Shown: in pieces, positions 47,421-54,865 of the stretch
Numbering within the stretch: the first letter of the stretch is position 1
Layout of the letters: each line of letters begins with the position of its first letter
Source of the DNA: Lysobacter dokdonensis DS-58
Lineage (GTDB): Bacteria > Pseudomonadota > Gammaproteobacteria > Xanthomonadales > Xanthomonadaceae
Length of the DNA: 64,000 nt
Reading direction: 5' to 3'
NCBI RefSeq assembly: GCF_000770795.1
Contig: NZ_JRKJ01000002.1
Coordinates: forward strand, 558,001-622,000
The notes under the pieces: generated by a model
What the model was told of the DNA's origin: nothing
The model's database searches: none
What the model saw: only the letters and a program-made list of their open reading frames with translations
Made by a program: the position numbers and the translations under genes

Positions 47421-47930
47421 ATGAATGCCAGAACAGAGATTTTGGAGTTGGTCGGGGCGATCGTGCTGTCCGCCCAATCTTCCGAACACTACCTGAAAGC
47501 GATTCTTCCGTTCACCCATACAAAAGATCCAAGTCTCGCGGGTGCTCTAGCGCGCGCTGAAAAACTGAAGCGGCGAACACTTGGCGATCTTGTCGGGAAG
47601 CTGGTGGATGCATCGACTTCGAAGTCTGATCACTTCGAAGCCGATCTCGCGAATCTCGTAGATGACAGGAACCGGGTGGTGCACCACTTCGCTGAAACCT
47701 ACGGGAAGCAGTTGAAAGACGGTGATGTCGAAGGCGTCATAACAGCGCTTCGCACGATACGAGCAAATGCAAAGGCACTTGAGCAAGCGGTGGAGGGGCT
47801 TGCCTTGCGATTGATGGAAGCGTTGCGCGACATCACATATCGAGGCACGCCGGAGTTTGACGACTTCGACGCATTATGCGTGGAGTTCCGAAACCGCCTC
47901 CCCGCTGCATCGCCCTCCTCTATGGACTGA
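47421..47930 (+). CDS. HEPN-like helical protein
   Basis: 169 residues from ATG 47421. All helical; VDDRNRVVHHFAETYG contains R-x4-H as in HEPN ribonucleases and Abi-type proteins. EILELVGAIVLSAQSSEHYLKAIL is the N-terminal helix pair. It could be a toxin or effector RNase; no antitoxin is evident next to it. Its last codons (SMD-stop) come from the left end of the repeat at 47918. Confidence 0.55.
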   Translation: MNARTEILELVGAIVLSAQSSEHYLKAILPFTHTKDPSLAGALARAEKLKRRTLGDLVGKLVDASTSKSDHFEADLANLVDDRNRVVHHFAETYGKQLKDGDVEGVITALRTIRANAKALEQAVEGLALRLMEALRDITYRGTPEFDDFDALCVEFRNRLPAASPSSMD

Positions 47931-47996
47931 CATCGACCAGCCATCCACCGCGGATCAGCGGGATTGCGCGGTTGGCGGTGGACCTAGGACTTCGAC
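47918..47996 (+). repeat. Dispersed repeat copy between convergent genes
   Basis: CTCTATGGACTGACATC, CCATCCACCGCGGATCAG, TTGCGCGGTTGGCGGTGG, CCTAGGACTTCGACC. Its left end supplies the stop of the plus-strand gene and its right end the Lys-Ser-stop of the minus-strand gene. Confidence 0.8.
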
Positions 47997-48739
47997 CGTT
48001 TGGCAACTTCATGCCAGTTTTCCATTACGTGCTGTCGCCACGCAGTCCGTTGTCGTCCGCCCAGACCGAACATTCGATGCTCGGCTTCCTCACCAGTAAT
48101 ACCCAAGCGCTCCCCCAGCTCAAGCACGATTTCACAGAATCGACCGTAATCGTGAGCCGTGACGCGATTCGAAACGTAAGCACTAATTTTGGTCGGAATT
48201 TCACTGCGTTTGCTGACTACTACAGCGGGCATTCTCGCTTGGAGCGTAAGCAAGTGCACGCTACACGCTGTCCACTGGTCGAGAATGAATGAGTCTTCTG
48301 TAGGGCAACAGAAGAATATCAACTTGGTGAAAAACGCCGGCCCCAAGCCAGGAATGGTCCCGCAGGTGCTAAGCGACGCAAATTCTTCGAACGCCTCGGT
48401 TCCGGTGATGTCAGCGCGCTTAAGTCGTTCGCACACCCGGAGCGCCGATTCTTCCTGTCCCGCAAGCGTTCTGGCATGACGCCGGTGCATTCCTCCCCAC
48501 GCCATCGTGGTCCAGAAAAGCGAATGAACACTTTGATCAGCCTTCCAAAGCTCCCGCAGCTCGTCACGTTGCACCTCTTGCGTACACAAGTGCAGTTCGT
48601 CTCCCAAGCCGGCACGCACGGTATTAGCCCAAGCGCGGGGCGGTCTAGACGGAAATCGCTCTGGCCGGGTGGGCGCCAGAAGGCCGAAACGCTCGACTGC
48701 GTCATCATTCAAGTAGACGTCAATCACCTTACCTGCCAC
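47984..48739 (-). CDS. OGG-like DNA glycosylase domain protein
   Basis: 251 residues from GTG 48739, which follows the stop of the Mrr-like gene with no gap. ELRELWKADQSVHSLFWTTMAWGGMHRRHA and IPGLGPAFFTKLIFFCCPTEDSFILDQWTA fit the helix-hairpin-helix/OGG-like fold, with Gly-Pro-x-x-Phe in the hairpin and a downstream Asp as the candidate catalytic residue. It is probably a base-excision or base-sensing partner for the Mrr nuclease. Confidence 0.65.
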   Translation of the reverse strand: MAGKVIDVYLNDDAVERFGLLAPTRPERFPSRPPRAWANTVRAGLGDELHLCTQEVQRDELRELWKADQSVHSLFWTTMAWGGMHRRHARTLAGQEESALRVCERLKRADITGTEAFEEFASLSTCGTIPGLGPAFFTKLIFFCCPTEDSFILDQWTACSVHLLTLQARMPAVVVSKRSEIPTKISAYVSNRVTAHDYGRFCEIVLELGERLGITGEEAEHRMFGLGGRQRTAWRQHVMENWHEVAKRSKS

Positions 48740-49735
48740 TCACGCCGGCCAGTACATGCGCTTAAGTGGAACAAGACGCTTCGTTTCGCTGTCGGTCGCG
48801 TCATAGTGCTCTATAAGCGTTCTAACCACGTTGTCCAACGTCCAAAGCGTCAATGGGACAGCGGCTCGGTCGGCCTCGTAGAACGCATCCTTAGAAAACC
48901 CGCCTGTGCTGACGTAAAGGCCTCTATCGTCCTTGTGGCGGCCGCCTAGGAAACTGCGGATAGCACTACTACCCATCTGACCCGTGCGATGCTTCACTTC
49001 TACGACGATTCGCGGATTCTCAAAACCGAATCCATCAGGGGACGCGACGATGTCTTTCCCACGATCGGCGCCGGCAGGCGACACTTGGGTCTTGTAGCCC
49101 ATGGCACGTAAGATGCCTGCTACCAGTTCCTGCATTTCGCTCCAACCCAGTCCACTAACGATGTCCTTGATTCGCTCAACCGCGAGCGTCTGAACATCAG
49201 CCAGGGCGTCAGGCACTTCTTCTTCTAGAGGATCGGTGGCAGCAGAATTCTGCATCGGCTGGCCTAGAGCAGCAGCCAGTAGTTCGCTAGTCGCCAACGC
49301 CGGCACAAGAAACACTGTCAGTGTTGACCCAAGGCTATTCTTGGCCTGATCGCTTAGAGCATCTCGCTCGACCTCGTGCTCCCACGCGACCGGCCGCGCG
49401 ACAGCCATGTCCTGCTCTGCCCACTCAGGTCGATAAGCGCTTTCGCCAGAGATCTTGCCAACAAGATATGTGCGATTTGCCGGCGAATACGTGATGACAT
49501 CATCTCCGACACTCATATCGTTGATGAAGCGCCATACCTGGGATGCCCCGGACACAACTTGACCTCGGGCTAGCGACGGGTGCAACTGAGCAAACTGCTC
49601 CGTTACTTGTTTGCGCGTCATCCCCTTCGTGACCTTTTCCCCGAGGTCTGCCCAGCCAATCGCAGCCACGCCCTTTTCGCGAAAGTCCTCATACAAGCGT
49701 CCGCCATCGCCCCGGACCATCCACATCCTACTCAT
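48740..49735 (-). CDS. Mrr-like restriction endonuclease with N-terminal modification-sensing domain
   Basis: 331 residues from ATG 49735. The N-terminus WMVRGDGGRLYEDFREKGVAAIGWADLGE and VWRFINDMSVGDDVITYSPANRTYLVGKI is the accessory domain found on some Mrr proteins. The C-terminal catalytic domain MGYKTQVSPAGADRGKDIVASPDGFGFENPRIVVEVKHRTG has D...ExK. It is contiguous (TGAGTG) with the glycosylase gene, so they form a two-gene unit. Confidence 0.85.
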   Translation of the reverse strand: MSRMWMVRGDGGRLYEDFREKGVAAIGWADLGEKVTKGMTRKQVTEQFAQLHPSLARGQVVSGASQVWRFINDMSVGDDVITYSPANRTYLVGKISGESAYRPEWAEQDMAVARPVAWEHEVERDALSDQAKNSLGSTLTVFLVPALATSELLAAALGQPMQNSAATDPLEEEVPDALADVQTLAVERIKDIVSGLGWSEMQELVAGILRAMGYKTQVSPAGADRGKDIVASPDGFGFENPRIVVEVKHRTGQMGSSAIRSFLGGRHKDDRGLYVSTGGFSKDAFYEADRAAVPLTLWTLDNVVRTLIEHYDATDSETKRLVPLKRMYWPA

Positions 49736-49919
49736 CTGACGCCCTTTCCCATTGTTCACCGGCAACTTATCGTACCCGTGCGGAGCACCGCCCACTTGCT
49801 GCTTAGCAGCATAGAACTATTCCTAGCCGCCTCGACAAGGGCAGTCTTTTTTTCTGCGTAAACAGCCACGTCGTCGGCTGGTTTACGATATAGCTGCTGA
49901 ATCTATTGACTACTTTGAC

Positions 49920-50348
49920 ATGGCCCGGAGCTACAAGCGCGGCGCTGAGTTCCCGCACGAAGGCTTCGTGCAGCATGCGCTTGAACGGCATTTTGCGAAC
50001 CGGGGGTACGAGATTGATAGCGGAGGTCGCGTTGACTTGCTGTGTCAAAGTCTTGCGAATGGCCAGTCATGGCATATCGAGGTCAAAGGCGTCACAACGC
50101 AAATCGGTCTGGACTTCAGGACTGGGCTGGGTCAACTCGTGCAGGCCGTCACGGCGGGAAACATGATGTATGGGCTGGCGATTCCAGATACCCCAGCCTT
50201 CAGAACACAGGTGGCCAGAGTGTCCAGACGCGTCACCGAAGCGCTCAACCTTCACTGGTTGCTCGTGAGTCCGGACGGGGGTGTGTTAATTGTGCCGCCC
50301 ACCGGCGCGATGCCTGCGCTCGCTGCCGATTCGGATTCCAACGAATGA
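49920..50348 (+). CDS. PD-(D/E)xK nuclease-like protein
   Basis: 142 residues. Histidine-rich N-terminal helix EGFVQHALERHFANRGYEI, then GGRVDLLCQSLANGQSWHIEVKGVTTQIGLDFRTGLGQLVQ with D...ExK and a Gln-rich C-terminal helix as in restriction enzymes. The stop overlaps the next gene's start as ATGA. It is divergent from the Mrr-like gene over 184 bp. Confidence 0.7.
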   Translation: MARSYKRGAEFPHEGFVQHALERHFANRGYEIDSGGRVDLLCQSLANGQSWHIEVKGVTTQIGLDFRTGLGQLVQAVTAGNMMYGLAIPDTPAFRTQVARVSRRVTEALNLHWLLVSPDGGVLIVPPTGAMPALAADSDSNE

Positions 50349-50881
50349 ATAGCAGCCCGCGCTGTTCCATGACCGATGTCCTCATCAACGATCCCAGCGA
50401 TGGCATCTACGACGACGGGGAGTGGATTAGCTGGGAATGGATAAATAGCCAGCTCAACGACGAGCAAGACCCCGAGGACCTATGCGAGCGGAGAAGCCCC
50501 CCAAGCGTGTTGGAACTGACGCGGGTGTTCCTGGATCTCGTTAGCGTCGCCCAGGAATACAAAGACCTGACTGGCCGTTACCTCGAAATCTGGGGGGAGT
50601 TGGGGGAACTCTATGCGGAGATCCGCCATGGCCTTGTTCGACATCCAAAGCACTTCGCAGGATCAGACGGGACGATCGGCGTCGCATTGGTTGAGGTAAA
50701 GACGATCTCACCGGAAAAGAAGAAAGACCGTGTGTACGTGAAGCGCGCGGGCAACTTTGAAAAGCTGCTAGTTGTTCGCGTGTCTGAAGACTTCTTGTTT
50801 TCGTCAAAGTTATTTGAGCGCGGCGATCTGAAAGAAGGGGCAAGCCCCTTGATTAAGGCGCGATGGACAGGGTTCGAATAA
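50345..50881 (+). CDS. DUF6998-like protein coupled to the nuclease
   Basis: 178 residues from ATG 50345, overlapping the upstream stop (ATGA); ATG 50369 is an alternative. GELYAEIRHGLVRHPKHFAGSDGTIGVALVEVKTISPEKKKDRVYVKRAGNFEKLLVVRVSEDF matches the DUF6998 pattern, with E-x-K in the strand. It is likely a nuclease-fold partner or inhibitor of the previous protein. Confidence 0.6.
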   Translation: MNSSPRCSMTDVLINDPSDGIYDDGEWISWEWINSQLNDEQDPEDLCERRSPPSVLELTRVFLDLVSVAQEYKDLTGRYLEIWGELGELYAEIRHGLVRHPKHFAGSDGTIGVALVEVKTISPEKKKDRVYVKRAGNFEKLLVVRVSEDFLFSSKLFERGDLKEGASPLIKARWTGFE

Positions 50882-50898
50882 ACCTCTCGGAGACAGGC

Positions 50899-51279
50899 AT
50901 GCTCGACCGACTAAACGGGTGGCAGCGCATCGGGGTGCTTCTCACTGGCGCCTGGCTGATCTTCATTCTCGCGCTGGCGTTTGTTGAGCTTGCCGACCGT
51001 GCACGGAGTGACGCGTACTTTGTTGAGACAATTCCGGGCGTCGAGCCTCAATGCACCCAGCCAGCGGCGCCATCAACCACAAAGACATTCACGTTCGAGG
51101 AAGCCCATGGCTGCGCGCGGGGAGCCCTCGCCCAAGGGAGACCTGATCGCAGCCAAATCAATTGGGTCGGCGTAATCATGGCTGCCTCGATCCCACCCAT
51201 TTTTGGCTGGGGCGCGGTTTACGCGCTTATCGCTCTGATCTCCTGGGTGGCTAAAGGCTTTCGTCGTCCGGCGAGTTGA
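50899..51279 (+). CDS. Two-helix membrane protein, third gene of the nuclease unit
   Basis: 126 residues from ATG 50899 with GGAGACAGG upstream; the ORF overlaps the previous gene if started at 50863. Transmembrane helices GVLLTGAWLIFILALAFVE and GVIMAASIPPIFGWGAVYALIALISW flank a soluble loop. Its position suggests a membrane partner to the two nuclease-like proteins. Confidence 0.6.
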   Translation: MLDRLNGWQRIGVLLTGAWLIFILALAFVELADRARSDAYFVETIPGVEPQCTQPAAPSTTKTFTFEEAHGCARGALAQGRPDRSQINWVGVIMAASIPPIFGWGAVYALIALISWVAKGFRRPAS

Positions 51280-51340
51280 GACTCCTAAGCAGCTATCAAC
51301 GAACTCGCCATGCCCTCGAAGTGCTAAGGCGACGTGGCCC

Positions 51341-51421
51341 TCCTCTATAGAGCAACTCCGGCCAGTCGTGCATCGTGGACCGCTGGGGATGCGCGGATCG
51401 CAACGGATCTAGGAGCTCGTC
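51341..51421 (+). repeat. Dispersed repeat copy before the DUF3800 gene
   Basis: CTCTATAGAGCAACTCCGGCC, GTCGTGCATCGTGG, GGATGCGCGGATCGCAACGG, TCTAGGAGCTCGTC (blocks given separately). Its terminal AGGAG falls at Shine-Dalgarno distance from ATG 51422. Confidence 0.7.
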
Positions 51422-52148
51422 ATGCGACTTATTTTTTTCGATGAATCCAAAAACGACAACAACCACCCCTCCTACCACATCGGTGCTGTTGTCATTGAGG
51501 ACACTCGACTCCTTGAGGTTGAAGGGCAAATTAACGCTATTGCTCAGGATGTATTCGGTAGCTCCCGCCTGGTACAAAACACGGAGTTTCATGCGGCGGA
51601 GATATTCCATCGAAAGAAAAACTTTAAGGATTGGAACGACTTCGCAGCAAGAATTGATATCTTGCGCCGACTGGTCGACATCCTTAACTTAGATTATGTC
51701 GATCTAATAGACATTAGAATCAATAGCGATCTTCTTGCCGATACTCAGAACGCTGAAGACATTGCTTTCATGTTTCTATGCGAAAGAGCTAACGACCACA
51801 TGCGGAGTCGCCGGGAGCTGGGAATGCTAATCGGCGACCGCGAAAACGATCAGAGTGCTGCCAAGCACGCGGGTTTCTCTCGCTGACTACAAGGCCCGCG
51901 GCACTGACTTTGCGGTCGGCCGCAGCATCACCCATCTCGTTGATTCAGTTCACTTTACCCAGTCCCATCTGAGCCGCTTCCTGCAACTCGCAGACATTTA
52001 CGTGTGGATATTGCAGTTCCAAGCGAGGAACCGCGGGTCTGAGAACTTTCGCCATGCTGCAGTCTTCGAATTGCTGCGACGGGATGGAATCAACCTGTTC
52101 CCTAGAAAGTACAAAGAATGGCCTGCACGCCCATCTGGCGCTAATTAG
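51422..52148 (+). pseudogene. DUF3800 family protein, frameshifted
   Basis: The frame from ATG 51422 gives MRLIFFDESKNDNN..., with the DUF3800 N-terminal Asp motif and HIGAVVIED, to a stop at about 51886. The protein continues in the next frame as SLADYKARGTDFAVGRSITHLVDSVHFTQSHLSRFLQLADIYVWILQ, the typical DUF3800 C-terminus, ending at 52148. A single-base change near 51875 restores about 240 residues. The family has an RNase H-like metal site. The lesion may be real or a sequencing error. Confidence 0.7.
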
Positions 52149-52188
52149 CCCTACCTCTTTGACGGTCTTGTTAGCAGCATGGCGAGGC

Positions 52189-52268
52189 CCTCTATGGAGT
52201 TCACTCAGCCAGTCGCCCACTGCGGATCAGGTGGACAGCGCTGGCGGCGATGATTCTAGGACTTCGAT
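52189..52268 (+). repeat. Dispersed repeat copy before the caspase-like cluster
   Basis: CCTCTATGGAGTTCACTC, CAGTCGCCCACTGCGG, TGGCGGCGATGATTCTAGG, ACTTCGATAG (blocks given separately). Confidence 0.75.
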
Positions 52269-52308
52269 AGACTGCAAAAAAATACTAGGTCAGGTCAGGA
52301 AGAAGCTC

Positions 52309-52595
52309 ATGGCAACTTATCGCTACGGCGTGTTCTATCGCTACAACGGACCAACATCCTCCGATCCATTCAGGGAAGAACTTGCGGCTGATAAATCGAG
52401 TATCGCCTTAAGCGCTTCCCCGTGGAGCTCGCACAACAATTCGACGACGACCGAACGAACATTACTTCTGACGACACCTTTGATCCCAACTTGCCTTTGA
52501 TTGTCTCCGTCGCGACCAACCTGAGCAAAATTGAAGCTGATGCCATCTTCTCCCTCTGCTTGAACGGCCTAGATCTCTTTGGCAAGAAGCTCTGA
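52309..52595 (+). pseudogene. Small protein, frameshifted, first gene of the caspase-like cluster
   Basis: ATG 52309 after AGGAAGAAGC. The frame reads MATYRYGVFYRYNGP...REELAADK, then should pass to another frame: IEYRLKRFPVELAQQFDDD, then LIVSVATNLSKIEADAIFSL and LFGKKL, stop 52593. The total of 287 bases is one short of a whole number of codons, consistent with loss of one A from the AAA run near 52393. The intact protein would be about 95 residues. Function unknown. Confidence 0.6.
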
Positions 52596-52691
52596 ACGAT
52601 CCCCGCGAATGGATGATTTAACAGCGGAAGAGACTGAACTTTTCATTCGCTACCCAAACCCCCTCCGATTGGGGACGTCAGGGTTGGCGGG

Positions 52692-53504
52692 GTGCTTATA
52701 GTTGAATGGTTGCAGGACGAGCTGGGCGAGCCCCGCACGGGTCTTCGACTCCATGCGTACTTGGAAGTCATCAAGCCTGGCTGGTCGACGTATGTTCGAT
52801 GCGCGACGAAGGCGGACCTGTTGGCTGCGATCGACTCCGCAGCTTCCACCGGAAAGATTCTTCATATTGAGAGCCACGGAAACGATGAAGGCATCGACGA
52901 TGGCTCTGGAAATGAGTTTCTTTCGTGGGACGAATTGACCCCTGTTCTTCAGTCGCTAAACGAGGCTAGCGGCTGCAACCTTCTAGTCTTCATGGCGGCC
53001 TGCGCAGGCTTCGCGGGAATTCTCGCTTTGGCGCAAGGCCCCCGCGCTCCTGCAGTGGCTCTCGTCGGCCCAGCAGTTAAATTATCAGCGTACGAATCTG
53101 TCGAAGCAGCAAAGGCGTTCTACCGGCCATTGGTCGGAGGGACGGCTCACCTTCAAGCTATGGCGGACGCTTCCACCTGGGAGTCTGGCGTTCTTTTCGA
53201 ACCTGAGCCTATCGCCATTTTGGCGTGGGAGTCTTGGGTTCAGAAGATGATCATAGATGCCAGGCAGGCAAACAGACAGGCTCGTATCGAACGCAGTCGC
53301 GATCGTCTAATGAAAGCTGGCTACTCCAAAAGCAAAACGGATGCGTTGCTCTCGTCCTTTGATGAGAGCGAAGCACATGTAGCTCAGCTCGCATGGGATC
53401 GATTCTTCATGCTGGATAAGCATCCATCCAATGCGTCTCGGTTTGGGGTTGACTTCGTAGAAATCGCGAGGAAGATCGCGGCCTTCTACTACCGTGGCTT
53501 TTAA
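52692..53504 (+). CDS. Caspase-like / CHAT-type protease domain protein
   Basis: 270 residues from GTG 52692. ILHIESHGNDEGI carries the His and FMAACAGFAGI carries the Cys of a caspase-fold His-Cys dyad; FLSWDELTPVLQ and AVALVGPAV are neighbouring blocks usual in CHAT-type proteins. The C-terminal half is helical and basic. The true start may be ATG 52609 if one C is missing in the run at about 52660: the two frames then join as FIRYPNPPPIGDVRVGG. The 43-base gap downstream leads to the DUF4365 gene, so the genes form a cluster. Confidence 0.6.
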   Translation: MLIVEWLQDELGEPRTGLRLHAYLEVIKPGWSTYVRCATKADLLAAIDSAASTGKILHIESHGNDEGIDDGSGNEFLSWDELTPVLQSLNEASGCNLLVFMAACAGFAGILALAQGPRAPAVALVGPAVKLSAYESVEAAKAFYRPLVGGTAHLQAMADASTWESGVLFEPEPIAILAWESWVQKMIIDARQANRQARIERSRDRLMKAGYSKSKTDALLSSFDESEAHVAQLAWDRFFMLDKHPSNASRFGVDFVEIARKIAAFYYRGF

Positions 53505-53547
53505 AGCCTCGCCCCCGCTTGCCTGACGAACTACGAAAGGAATCGCA

Positions 53548-54276
53548 ATGTCGAAGCAATATCCAAAACGATCAGTTAATGGCGACGCTGGGGAATACCT
53601 TGCTGCATTCCTATTGACACGCGCCCTAAACTGGCCATGCCGCCTACAAAGTGTGGACTTGGGAGTCGACGCAGAAATTGAAGTATGCGACGAGCAGAAT
53701 TGTGCGACCGGCAACGTCGTCAAGGTGCAGGTTAAGTCGTTTGAGACTCTTCCATCTGCCAACAAGCACGACGTTTATGTCGATAGCTCTGACATCTCCT
53801 ACTGGCAACGATTCTCCGTGCCCACAATCGTAGTTTGCGTTGACCTGAAATCAAGAAGGATTTATTGGAAGCCAATCAGCGCGACCGAAGCGTACGCATC
53901 CGGCGGCGCATCCAAGAAAGTGACTTTCGATCTCTTGCAGGATGAGTTGACAGCGACGTCAAAGCCCCGCATCGCCGCCCTTTCCTCACCTGATCAATTC
54001 AAGGATTTGGACGATCTCGTGTCCCAGGCAGTCGAGATCCACAACCGAGTGACTAGCTCGGCGGCTCTAGCAATCTCAGAGGACGAACTGATCGTGATCC
54101 AGCGCGAAAGCGACGCATTCGATTCGATAATCTCAAGAATTGAGGAGATCAGGAGGCATTACCCGTGGAGAATGAGTCCATTCACAGGCAACGCGATTGA
54201 TCGCATCAAGAGCGGTATGTTTCGACATCTGAACGATGCTGAAGTTAGCTGGCGGAATGGCGTGAACGGAATGTAG
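53548..54276 (+). CDS. DUF4365 family nuclease-like protein
   Basis: 242 residues with GAAAGGA upstream. GDAGEYLAAFLLTRALNWPCRLQSVDLGVDAEIEVCDEQN and GNVVKVQVKSF form the D...E...QxK core of DUF4365, a PD-(D/E)xK fold. Then YVDSSDISYWQRFSVPTIVVCVD and VYWKPI-type strands follow, and a helical C-terminus. DUF4365 proteins occur in defence islands. It is the last gene before attR. Confidence 0.75.
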   Translation: MSKQYPKRSVNGDAGEYLAAFLLTRALNWPCRLQSVDLGVDAEIEVCDEQNCATGNVVKVQVKSFETLPSANKHDVYVDSSDISYWQRFSVPTIVVCVDLKSRRIYWKPISATEAYASGGASKKVTFDLLQDELTATSKPRIAALSSPDQFKDLDDLVSQAVEIHNRVTSSAALAISEDELIVIQRESDAFDSIISRIEEIRRHYPWRMSPFTGNAIDRIKSGMFRHLNDAEVSWRNGVNGM

Positions 54277-54413
54277 GGTCTTTTGTTGCATTGCATCAGG
54301 ACCCACCGCCGACACCCTCCCGGCTTACCAGGCACTTATCCCATTAATCAATGAGTTAGCTATCCCAGGTAGTCCTTGAACCGATAGGACTTTCCGCTCG
54401 CTCCGAGGGGGCA

Positions 54414-54505
54414 AGCGTCGCGTTCGCAATGCGAAGGTCGGGAGTTCGATCCTCCTCCGCTCCACCACGATTCGAAAGGCCCGCTCACGCGGGCCTTTTT
54501 CTTTC
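54414..54505 (+). repeat. attR: 92-bp direct repeat at the right island end
   Basis: Identical over 92 bases to 21426-21517: the 3' 54 bases of tRNA-Ala, CGA linker and its terminator. There is no upstream half, so it is not a functional tRNA. The offset of 32,988 bp is the size of the element. Confidence 0.95.
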
Positions 54506-54526
54506 GCGGCCTGCGTTGGCTCGTGC

Positions 54527-54850
54527 ATGAACGCACGATCGCAAGCCTGGCTGTCCCTGCTCTTCCTCCTTGCGCTGCACGGCGGCGCATACGCGCAATC
54601 CTGCGTCAGCGACCGCGAGTGCCAGGACGGCTCGTGGTGCAACGGCGTGGAACGGTGCGAGGGCCGCTACGGGAATGCGATGTGCATGCCCGCGCGCGAG
54701 CAGATGTGCCCGGCGAAGAAAGTTTGCGACGAGGTCAGGCAGACCTGTCTGTCGATGCGCAAGGTGGAAGAGAAGCTCGCCGACTGTCCGGAAGGACAGG
54801 TGTTCAGCGACAAGGAGAGCAAGTGCGTGGCGAAGCCGCCGCGTCCGTAG
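54527..54850 (+). CDS. Secreted cysteine-rich protein
   Basis: 107 residues. Signal peptide WLSLLFLLALHGGAYAQ. About a dozen Cys residues in the mature chain (CVSDRECQDGSWCNGVERCEG..., CPAKKVCDEVRQTC, CPEGQVFSDKESKC), as in disulfide-knotted extracellular domains. It lies just outside attR and probably reflects the pre-integration neighbour of tRNA-Ala. Confidence 0.7.
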   Translation: MNARSQAWLSLLFLLALHGGAYAQSCVSDRECQDGSWCNGVERCEGRYGNAMCMPAREQMCPAKKVCDEVRQTCLSMRKVEEKLADCPEGQVFSDKESKCVAKPPRP

Positions 54851-54865
54851 ACGCGGCGCATGGGG

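Larger units (their letters stand above)
21518..54505. mobile_element. Integrated genomic island at tRNA-Ala (about 33 kb)
   Basis: Bounded by attL and attR, with a tyrosine integrase at the left end and an intact tRNA restored on the left. It contains a type I restriction operon with PrrC, two Mrr-type nucleases, other nuclease-fold proteins, a truncated second integrase and a repeat-separated gene array. Composition is visibly more AT-rich than the flanks. No conjugation, capsid or tail genes were recognised, so it may depend on a helper. Confidence 0.9.

Noticed and set aside
39334..52268. Repeats as canonical integron attC sites
   Set aside because: The arrangement is cassette-like, but I do not see the RYYYAAC/GTTRRRY core pairs, and there is no integron integrase in the window. 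I report them as an unclassified repeat family.
54414..54489. Second tRNA-Ala at the right end
   Set aside because: Only the 3' 54 bases are present; acceptor 5' strand and D-arm start are missing. It is the att copy.
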